From assembly GCA_030640725.1 (NCBI GenBank), contig DAOWIV010000120.1, positions 1-7,441 on the forward strand: DNA of 7,441 nt, written 5' to 3'. The DNA comes from Methanosarcinales archaeon (GTDB lineage: Archaea > Halobacteriota > Methanosarcinia > Methanosarcinales > Methanogasteraceae). The position numbers were made by a program, and so were the translations under genes. A model generated the notes under the pieces. That model made no database searches. It saw only the letters and a list, made by a program, of their open reading frames with translations, and was not told the DNA's origin. Below, piece by piece: positions 1 through 5,199 of this stretch (the first letter of the stretch is position 1; every line of letters begins with the position of its first letter).

Positions 1-293
1 AAGTCAATATCCAGAAGTCGCTATAACATTAGTTTACACGCAAGAAACGAGATGAGCTTAAATGAAGACGATATATCTGAGAAAGAATTGATTGAAGCGA
101 TACTGGGTGGGAAATAATAGAGAACTACGCAGATGACAAGCCGTTCCCAAGTTGCCTCGTATTCGGAAGAACTGGGGAAGACAGGTCGATACATGCAGTC
201 TGTACATACTCAAAGGAGGATGATGCAGCAATAATTATAACAGCTTATGAACCAGATGTGATTAGATGGATCGGTTACAGAAGGAGGGCTTGA
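1..293 (+). pseudogene. DUF4258-type toxin-like protein, 5'-partial and frameshifted
   Basis: Two adjacent frames together give a DUF4258-like protein. Frame 1 (from the window edge to a TAA at 115-117) contains SLHARNEMSLNEDD and ELIEAILGGK. The third frame (about 111 to the TGA at 291-293) contains IIENYADDKPFPSC, then LVFGRTGEDRSIHAV and IIITAYEPDVIRW. These are the family's N-terminal His-Ala-Arg helix, its YxDDKPxPSCL strand and its C-terminal ITxYxPD.xxW signature. Joining them needs one extra base near 105-112: GGT-GGG-AAA-TAA would read GGT-GGG-GAA-ATA-ATA with one more G. Only a few N-terminal residues seem to lie outside the window. The stop codon directly abuts the ATG of the zinc-finger gene, the normal operon layout for this pair. 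The family is RelE-like in many descriptions and is taken as the toxin side, but its activity is inferred. The gene is non-functional as written unless the frameshift is a sequence error. Confidence 0.8.
281..287 (+). promoter_or_regulatory. Shine-Dalgarno site of the YgiT-type gene
   Basis: AAGGAGG lies 6 nt before the ATG at 294 and inside the last codons of the DUF4258 frame. It is close to a perfect anti-16S complement and fixes the start of the downstream gene. It also implies that the antitoxin-like gene can be translated even though the upstream frame is broken. Confidence 0.8.
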
Positions 294-569
294 ATGATCG
301 TATCAAAATGCGCGATATGTGGTGGAAAAGTTGAAGAACGAGCGATCAGTGAAACAGTGAGGATCGAAAACGACTTCGCTGTGGTGGAGAACGTCATAGC
401 AGGTGTATGTGTGGGATGTGGGGAGCGATATTATCCACCAAGAGTTGTTGATAGGCTCAGAGATATCGAGACGCATGCAATGGATCGGGAGAAATTGGCG
501 GAGCTGCACATAATGGGGCGTGCGTACCAGATAAGCTATAATGCCCCCATCCCGGGAATTTCTGTTTGA
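294..569 (+). CDS. YgiT/MqsA-type zinc-finger protein, antitoxin-like partner of DUF4258
   Basis: A 91-residue protein with two Cys pairs forming a probable zinc site: CAICGG near residues 6-11 and CVGCGE near 39-44. Between them is the typical strand VRIENDFAVVENVIAGVC, followed by RYYPPRVVDRLRDIE. This matches YgiT-type zinc-finger proteins, the N-terminal Zn domain of MqsA-like antitoxins. The C-terminal part is short (about 45 residues, ending HIMGRAYQIS...), with no recognisable helix-turn-helix, so DNA binding is not shown. Archaeal proteins of this type usually sit immediately downstream of a DUF4258 gene, as here (stop TGA 291-293, start ATG 294). The start is set by the strong AAGGAGG. 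The gene is intact while its presumed toxin is broken, as expected if the antitoxin outlasts the toxin. Neutralising the toxin is inferred from family context. Confidence 0.85.
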   Translation: MIVSKCAICGGKVEERAISETVRIENDFAVVENVIAGVCVGCGERYYPPRVVDRLRDIETHAMDREKLAELHIMGRAYQISYNAPIPGISV

Positions 570-745
570 GCTCCCTATGTGTGGCTTGTCACTACGTTGC
601 AACCTCAACCACTATCGCCGCATCACCTCGCCCGAGCGCTCTCGTGATCCTGCAAAGCTGGCTGGGGCGATCCGCCTATGATATGCCACGCTCATTTCTG
701 CAGCAGGCAGCCCCACGGGGGTCCAAACAACCGCTCACGGCACCC
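570..745. other. Intergenic region between convergent YgiT-type gene and ileS
   Basis: 176 bp between two genes that converge. No frame here resembles a protein I recognise. On the minus strand, 595-675 is a 27-codon stretch that reads like a protein C-terminus (RITRALGRG, then AAIVVEVAT and TAG). It is preceded in frame by a TAG at 676-678, so at best it is a relic. CCCC-ac-GGGG at about 711-720 could form only a weak hairpin. No clear T-rich terminator is visible for either gene. Confidence 0.5.
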
Positions 746-3700
746 CTACGCCAACACGCTCACACCGATCCGCATCTCAACACCTTCGACGTCCCAGTCC
801 TTCACAAGATCGCCGGACGCCGCCATGTCGCCGATCGTCATCATCCTTGCACGGACCTCACCCGCAACAAATCCCGCCATGCTGTTCAGGAAATCGCTCA
901 CCCGCGTATCTGAGATCCCCAGCGTGACCTTGATCCAGTCATTAACCTCCAGATCAAGCTCCTTTCGCATGTCCTGAATCCGGCGTATCGCCTCTGCCGC
1001 GTAGCCTTCCGCCTCGATCTCGGGTGTGAGCGTGGTATCCACATACACGATGCCACGCTCAAACCCGGAATCGGCGGCAAATTCGGGAACAACGCTCTGG
1101 AAATTAACCATCTCGCGGGTGATCGTTACAACGCCGTCCGTACTACCTGCGACATCAAGGTCGCACGTCCATTCGCCGGTCTTTCCGATGGCATTCTTGA
1201 TGGCTCTTGCATCAGCCCCCCGGATCGCATCAGCCACCTTTCCGGCGTCCTTCTTAAACGCCGGACCGAGTTTCGCCATATCAGGGATAGCCTCTATCCC
1301 GAGTTCGTCCCATTCGTTGCCAACACCGAGCAAAACGATATTTTGCGCATTGGTCTGCTCTGCAAGCACGTCTTTCAGCGATTCCACCGCCCGCGCGATT
1401 CCCCCGTCCTCAGGTGCTATCACGATCTGCCTGACTGCCCACCGAAGCTTCCGCTTCGCCTTCTGGCGGGCGTTTGCAACCGCCTCCACGATCCTCCTGA
1501 CCTCTGCCATGTCTGCCTCAAGCTCCGGATCGATCAGGTCTTCATCAGGGGCGAGCCAGTCACACGCATGGATCGATTCGCGCTTCTCCCCTGCCCCCTC
1601 GCCCTCGAGGTTCTGATAGATCGCCTCTGACAGATACGGCATGAACGGGGCGGTCATTCGTGTAATAATTGTGAACACATCGCAAAGAACCCTGTAAACC
1701 GCCAGTTTGTCCGGATCGTCCGCCTCGGTCCATGTGCGGGGTCTGATCAACTGGATATACCATCTTGAGAGGTCCTCGAGCACGAATTCAAGGATCGCGC
1801 GGGTCGCTACATGCAGCTTGTACTCATCCATCGCAGATGTGACATTGCGTATGAGCGAGTTCGCCCTCGACAGAATCCACCGGTCCTCCTGCCTGAGCGC
1901 ACCGCGTATCGATTCAAACGAGACTGCGCTCGGGTCAAAGCCGTCAAGAACCATGTAAGGCAGCGGAAACCGGTAGACGTTCCACAGAATGTTTAAAGAA
2001 CGGTGCACGGTTGCGACCTCGTCCCGGTTGAACTTCAGATCGTCCCACGGTGCATTTGAGGAGAGCATGTACATGCGCAGCGTATCTGCCCCGAACTTCT
2101 CGATCACGGTGTCGGGCGCAACAATGTTGCCCAGGCTCTTTGACATCTTGCTCCCGCTTTCGTCCAGCGTGAAACCGTGCACGAGCACGCTTTTGTAAGG
2201 TATCCGGTCGAATGCAACCATGCCCGCGCCAAGTTGCGAATAGAACCAGCCGCGGGTCTGGTCATGCCCTTCCACAATGAAATCGGGGGGCCAGAGTGTC
2301 TCAAATGCATCAGTGGTGTGCGGATAGTCAAGCGTTGCCCACGAGGCGACCGCAGAATCGAACCAGACATCAAAGACGTCCTCAACACGCCGGCACTCCC
2401 CCCCACACGAACATGCGAAGGTAACCTCATCGACCCACGGACGGTGCAGATCAGGTGGCTCACCGCCGCTCCTTGCTTTGAGTTCCTCGCCAGTCCCGAT
2501 CACCTCGTACTTCCCGCATGAGTCGCAGACCCAGATCGGAATCGGGACGCCCCAGTACCGCTGCCTTGATATGCACCAGTCCCGGGCTCCTGCGACCCAG
2601 TCACGAAACCTTGCCGATCCTGCCCAGTCCGGATACCAGCTCACCTTTGCGATCTCGTCAAGCATCTGTTCCTTAAGCTGCGAAATCTTCAAAAACCACT
2701 GTTCGGTCGCAAGATATATGATCGGCGTCTTGCACCGCCAGCAATGCCCGTACCGATGCACGATCGTTTCGCTTGCAAGCAGATACCCGCGCTCATCGAG
2801 ATCATTGATGACTTGCTTGTCAGCGTCCTTGACGTATATGCCTTCATAGATGCTTGCATCGATGGTATACCGCCCGTCCGGTCCGACAGGGCAAAAAGCC
2901 GGTAGCCCGTACTTGGATCCAAGTTCAAAGTCATCCACGCCGTGACCTGGTGCTATGTGCACGCATCCTGTGTTTTCAGTGGTCACGAACTCCGCCGGAA
3001 ATACCTTATGCTCAAATTCAGCCTGTTTTGGCACGATATCGACAAGCGGATGTTTGTACTGCGTTCCAACCAGATCACTGCCATAACAGACATCAAGAAG
3101 CTCATAATCATGATACTTGCCTGCTCTTAACACCGAATCGATCAGATCAGATGCAAAGATCAATATCTCGCTTTTGCCGTCCTTGTGTGCCCGCACCTTC
3201 GAGTATTCAAAGTCAGGATGCACCGCCACAGCAATATTTGCCGGAATCGTCCATGGAGTCGTTGTCCAGATGACGATGAATGTATTCTCCTCGTCAATCA
3301 CCGGAAACTTGACATAGATCGATGAATCGGTCCGGTCGCCGTATTCGACCTCAGAATCGGCGATCGCGGTCTCGCAGCGGGGGCACCAGTTCACCACACG
3401 CATGCCTTTCTCGAGAAGACCTTTTTCATTGGCTTTTTTGAGCGTCCACCAGACAGATTCAAGGTATCCACGTTTTAATGTCATGTAAGGATCGTCCCAG
3501 TCAAGCCACACACCAAGACGCTTGAACTGGGAAGTCATCGCCGCCATGTTCTGTATTGCAAATTCTTTACACGTGGATACGAACGAATCGATCCCGTACT
3601 CTTCGATATCCTTTTTTGTCTTGAAATCGAGTTTCTCTTCAACTTTCACTTCGATTGGAAGCCCGTGCATATCCCATCCGGCGCGATCGATGACATGGTA

Positions 3701-3925
3701 GCCGCGCATGGATCTGTACCGCAGGATTGCGTCCTTGATGATCTTATTCCACGCTGTGCCGAGATGGATGTGTCCTGTAGTGTATGGAGGACCATCCACG
3801 AAAAAGAATTGTTTTCCATCCTTCCGCAGGTCTCGAACTCGCCTGTATGTGTCGCTTTCGTCCCAGACCTGCTGCATCTCGCTTTCTATGGATTTTGCAT
3901 CGTATCGTGCGGTAATCGTTTCCAT
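746..3925 (-). CDS. ileS: Isoleucyl-tRNA synthetase, archaeal type
   Basis: Class I cytoplasmic synthetase, 1059 residues, charging tRNA-Ile with isoleucine. The HIGH signature is GHIHLGT at residues 51-57 (HLGT in place of HIGH, usual in archaeal enzymes), in PPYTTGHIHLGTAWNK. The editing domain CP1 (about 200-390) has the Thr-rich TTTPWTIPAN (221-230) and GHGVDDF (327-333), where valyl products are hydrolysed. Metal-type Cys pairs occur at 181/184, 395/398 and 467/470, plus CSCGGEC at 505-511. KMSKS is at 593-597. An anticodon-binding helical domain and an archaeal C-terminal domain follow. The frame is open back to 4102, but I chose the ATG at 3925: the protein begins METITARYDA in family register and AGGAGA lies 6 nt upstream, whereas the extension is not protein-like. 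The gene is transcribed divergently from the HEPN/MNT pair. It keeps its frame through runs of C7 (2398-2404) and G6 (about 2285-2290). Confidence 0.97.
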   Translation of the reverse strand: METITARYDAKSIESEMQQVWDESDTYRRVRDLRKDGKQFFFVDGPPYTTGHIHLGTAWNKIIKDAILRYRSMRGYHVIDRAGWDMHGLPIEVKVEEKLDFKTKKDIEEYGIDSFVSTCKEFAIQNMAAMTSQFKRLGVWLDWDDPYMTLKRGYLESVWWTLKKANEKGLLEKGMRVVNWCPRCETAIADSEVEYGDRTDSSIYVKFPVIDEENTFIVIWTTTPWTIPANIAVAVHPDFEYSKVRAHKDGKSEILIFASDLIDSVLRAGKYHDYELLDVCYGSDLVGTQYKHPLVDIVPKQAEFEHKVFPAEFVTTENTGCVHIAPGHGVDDFELGSKYGLPAFCPVGPDGRYTIDASIYEGIYVKDADKQVINDLDERGYLLASETIVHRYGHCWRCKTPIIYLATEQWFLKISQLKEQMLDEIAKVSWYPDWAGSARFRDWVAGARDWCISRQRYWGVPIPIWVCDSCGKYEVIGTGEELKARSGGEPPDLHRPWVDEVTFACSCGGECRRVEDVFDVWFDSAVASWATLDYPHTTDAFETLWPPDFIVEGHDQTRGWFYSQLGAGMVAFDRIPYKSVLVHGFTLDESGSKMSKSLGNIVAPDTVIEKFGADTLRMYMLSSNAPWDDLKFNRDEVATVHRSLNILWNVYRFPLPYMVLDGFDPSAVSFESIRGALRQEDRWILSRANSLIRNVTSAMDEYKLHVATRAILEFVLEDLSRWYIQLIRPRTWTEADDPDKLAVYRVLCDVFTIITRMTAPFMPYLSEAIYQNLEGEGAGEKRESIHACDWLAPDEDLIDPELEADMAEVRRIVEAVANARQKAKRKLRWAVRQIVIAPEDGGIARAVESLKDVLAEQTNAQNIVLLGVGNEWDELGIEAIPDMAKLGPAFKKDAGKVADAIRGADARAIKNAIGKTGEWTCDLDVAGSTDGVVTITREMVNFQSVVPEFAADSGFERGIVYVDTTLTPEIEAEGYAAEAIRRIQDMRKELDLEVNDWIKVTLGISDTRVSDFLNSMAGFVAGEVRARMMTIGDMAASGDLVKDWDVEGVEMRIGVSVLA

Positions 3926-3926
3926 G

Positions 3927-3953
3927 TGTGATCTCCTGTGATTCTTGTGATCT
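3927..3953. repeat. Three TGTGAT units at about 10-bp spacing in the ileS leader
   Basis: TGTGATCT at 3927, TGTGATTC at 3937 and TGTGATCT at 3946 are spaced 10 and 9 bp, close to one helical turn. They cover the ileS ribosome binding site, read as ATCACA on the transcribed side. A longer match, TGTGATCTGATG, at 3946-3957 recurs exactly at 5191-5202 over the RPA start codon. They may be operator half-sites, or partly reflect sequence constrained by pairing to 16S rRNA. No function is shown. Confidence 0.5.
3932..3937 (-). promoter_or_regulatory. Shine-Dalgarno site of ileS
   Basis: On the minus strand AGGAGA is followed by TCACAC and the ATG at 3925. This 6-nt spacing decides the start against the upstream in-frame ATGs, the furthest at 4102. 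The site lies inside the TGTGAT repeat cluster. Confidence 0.8.
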
Positions 3954-3992
3954 GATGTCGGCTGGAGAGACATGAAAGTTTCTGTTGCGTGC

Positions 3993-4006
3993 GATTGCCG
4001 GCAATC
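3993..4006. repeat. Perfect 14-bp palindrome in the divergent ileS/HEPN intergenic region
   Basis: GATTGCCGGCAATC equals its own reverse complement. It sits 67 bp upstream of the ileS start and about 117 bp before the HEPN start, where promoters for both directions would lie. A dimeric regulator's operator is one reading. With no loop bases at the centre, it is a poor RNA hairpin. Confidence 0.6.
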
Positions 4007-4017
4007 ATCCCCGAAGT

Positions 4018-4031
4018 GGATCGATCGCAAA
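4018..4031 (+). repeat. 14-bp direct repeat, left copy flanking the HEPN/MNT pair
   Basis: GGATCGATCGCAAA is identical to 5091-5104. The match stops at exactly 14 bp on both sides. This copy lies 91 bp before the HEPN start; the other lies 55 bp after the MNT reconstructed stop. It could be a duplication made on insertion of the module, or recombination homology. It contains the 8-bp palindrome CGATCG within GATCGATC, so part of the match may reflect a locally favoured word. Confidence 0.6.
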
Positions 4032-4033
4032 CA

Positions 4034-4073
4034 TAGATAATGGATGGATGAAAGAGAACCGGGTAGATAATGG
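4034..4073 (+). repeat. Two TAGATAATGG direct repeats upstream of HEPN
   Basis: TAGATAATGG occurs at 4034-4043 and 4064-4073, with starts 30 bp apart (about three helical turns). The second copy starts 59 bp before the HEPN ATG. AT-rich TAGATAA may serve as a weak archaeal TATA element, or the pair may be operator sites. Neither role is shown. Confidence 0.4.
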
Positions 4074-4097
4074 TGTGATGATACGAGCATGTTTGAA

Positions 4098-4107
4098 ATC
4101 ACGTGAT
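4098..4107. repeat. 10-bp palindrome just upstream of HEPN
   Basis: ATCACGTGAT is a perfect palindrome 15 bp before the HEPN ATG. It could be an autoregulatory operator for the HEPN/MNT operon; that is inference only. Confidence 0.35.
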
Positions 4108-4110
4108 CAA

Positions 4111-4115
4111 GAGGT
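4111..4115 (+). promoter_or_regulatory. Shine-Dalgarno site of the HEPN gene
   Basis: GAGGT lies 7 nt before the ATG at 4123. It supports that ATG rather than the upstream in-frame ATG at 3985, whose extension looks non-coding and would run through the palindrome and repeats. Confidence 0.7.
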
Positions 4116-4122
4116 TACAAAT

Positions 4123-4630
4123 ATGAAAAACATCCGGAAAACAAGGGATTGGATTGAGATGGCGTTGGAAGACTTGGATAATGCCGTTGCAAGCGTTACT
4201 GAAGGGAGATACCCCGGCAGTGTCTTTTATGCGCAACAATGCACAGAGAAACTCCTGAAAGCGGTTTTATATTTTTTTGGAATAATCCACGAAAAAACAC
4301 ACTTCCCGTCCGACATGCCTGGCTGAAGACATCTTGAATAATCCTGAGATGACACGTGAACTGCAACTCGATAAAGCACAGATTGAACTCTTACTGAAGA
4401 TGGTTGATAACACTTCTTCTCTTGAGAAACAGCGGAGCATGCCGAGATATGGATAGGAGACGCTAGATAGGATCATAAAGCCGTCAGAAATATACAATGA
4501 ACTGAAAGCAAAGGAGATCCTGAACCGATCACTCGAAACCCTGGATGCTGTTTATACCTTTTTCAAATCTCTAAATATGGATGAAATGGCGGATGTGTTG
4601 GAGGACATGGAAAGATGTTTGAAGAGATGA
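4123..4630 (+). pseudogene. HEPN-domain protein (PF05168-like), broken by a frameshift and a TAG stop
   Basis: As written, translation gives only 67 residues ending HEKTHFPSDMPG. The N-terminal part is a clear HEPN helix pair: WIEMALEDLDNAVAS, then GRYPGSVFYAQQCTEKLLKAVLYF. The rest continues in the next frame from 4322 (AEDILNNPEMTREL, then SSLEKQRSMPRYG, then KPSEIYNELKAKEIL). Removing one C from the CC at 4318-4319 joins the halves as SDM-LAEDIL. A second lesion is the TAG at 4454-4456 after MPRYG; it is one base from TGG. The reconstructed protein has 168 codons, usual for the family, and ends at 4630, overlapping the MNT start by 16 bp. HEPN proteins paired with MNT partners are commonly RNase toxins. 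I see no R-X4-6-H motif in the C-terminal half, so nuclease activity should not be assumed even for an intact form. Reading TAG as pyrrolysine would not repair the frameshift. Confidence 0.82.
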
Positions 4631-5035
4631 TTGATAATTATATAGATCGAATAAAAAGATTTAATGTAAAAAGTATTGTGCTATTTGGATCGGTTGCCAG
4701 AAACGATGCAAAAGAGCAGAGTGATGTGGATATACTCGTGATCACGTTGGGGTTACCTGATATAACGGAAAGATGTGACTTTGTAACGGTTAAAAAACCC
4801 TCCAGAATCGAGGACATCTGGATGACGCCAGATGAACTGGCAGAGATGGTCGATGCCAAGACCGGGTTTGTGGTGGATGCGCTGCTTGAGGGGGGGGATA
4901 TTACTGGACGATGGGACGGTCAACGATGCGAGAAGTCGGCTGATAGACTCTTTGAAGCGACTGAATGCAAAGAAGTTGAAACACGGCTGGTTTATACCGC
5001 GGGACGATTTGAGGACGGTAATATCGTTTGATTGA
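4615..5035 (+). pseudogene. MNT-family minimal nucleotidyltransferase, frameshifted in a G8 tract
   Basis: Partner of the HEPN gene. Residues 20-40 carry the nucleotidyltransferase core: IVLFGSVAR with Gly25-Ser26, then QSDVDI with the metal-binding pair Asp37 and Asp39. About residue 63 onward reads RIEDIWMTPDELAEMV and FVVDALLEGG. The frame as written then diverges and stops at 5029-5031 (138 residues). The family's normal C-terminus is in the next frame: ILLDDGTVNDARSRLI, then KKLKHGWFIPRD, stopping at 5033-5035. The switch falls in eight G at 4890-4897; seven G would restore a 139-residue protein. In studied HEPN/MNT systems the MNT protein is the antitoxin and inactivates HEPN by AMPylation; applying that here is inference. 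The 16-bp overlap with HEPN points to translational coupling. With the catalytic residues upstream of the shift, a partly folded product is conceivable. Confidence 0.85.
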
Positions 5036-5053
5036 GTTCTCCAATCACGAATC

Positions 5054-5086
5054 ATCGTCCCACGAGATTGCTTCCGATCGTCCCAC
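5054..5086 (+). repeat. ATCGTCCCAC repeated twice after MNT
   Basis: ATCGTCCCAC occurs at 5054-5063 and 5077-5086, with a 23-bp period. The second copy is part of the LLWDD coding of the inverted RPA-like relic, so the pair may be a small local duplication within it. Confidence 0.45.
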
Positions 5087-5127
5087 AGCAGGATCGATCG
5101 CAAATGACCGGGCTTGTCCTTTCGCAC
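5077..5127 (-). pseudogene. Short inverted relic resembling RPA OB-fold coding sequence
   Basis: On the minus strand 5107-5127 encodes VRKDKPG and 5077-5091 encodes LLWDD, in one frame, separated by five codons (HLRSI). The intact RPA downstream has VRKDKPG at residues 201-207 and VLWDD at 227-231, separated by 19 codons. The relic therefore looks like the same OB-fold segment, inverted and lacking about 14 codons in frame. About 16 of 20 bases match over the VRKDKPG part. The right-hand 14-bp repeat (5091-5104) fills exactly the junction. The open frame continues to 4753 only as antisense of MNT. Confidence 0.45.
5091..5104 (+). repeat. 14-bp direct repeat, right copy flanking the HEPN/MNT pair
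   Basis: GGATCGATCGCAAA is identical to 4018-4031, 1073 bp away. It lies between the two RPA-like peptide codings of the inverted relic, so it coincides with a rearrangement junction. Confidence 0.6.
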
Positions 5128-5134
5128 AGAAACC

Positions 5135-5157
5135 AATAATACAATACCGGTAATACC
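5135..5157 (+). promoter_or_regulatory. Possible promoter and operator of the RPA gene
   Basis: AATAATACAATA, the most AT-rich patch upstream of the gene, lies about 60 bp before its ATG and could be a TATA element. Directly after it TACCGGTA (5145-5152) is a perfect 8-bp palindrome set between two AATACC copies (5143-5148 and 5152-5157). Position and composition are the only evidence. Confidence 0.25.
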
Positions 5158-5199
5158 AAAAGACCACAAGGGCATCGATATGAGGAAGAATGTGATCTG

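Noticed and set aside
595..675. C-terminal end of a gene downstream of ileS on the minus strand
   Set aside because: Only 27 codons, closed by an in-frame TAG at 676-678, with no family recognised. It may be a relic but cannot be supported as a gene.
1026..1616. Long plus-strand open frames across ileS, such as 1026-1616 and 2854-3273
   Set aside because: They are antisense shadows of a clear ileS coding frame, with low-complexity Ser/Arg/Pro composition and no recognisable domain.
3926..4102. N-terminal extension of ileS to the ATG at 4102
   Set aside because: The extension is rich in His/Ser and unlike any synthetase N-terminus. It crosses the palindrome and repeats, and the ATG at 3925 has a well-placed AGGAGA.
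4075..4110. C/D box small RNA, from GTGATGA at 4075-4081
   Set aside because: There is a box C-like word but no CTGA box D or internal C'/D' boxes at usual spacing.
3985..4122. Upstream start of the HEPN gene at 3985
   Set aside because: The added residues do not resemble HEPN, and GAGGT lies properly spaced before the ATG at 4123.
4753..5175. A 140-residue minus-strand gene overlapping MNT
   Set aside because: Most of it is antisense of MNT. Only its first third carries the RPA-like peptides, reported as a relic instead.
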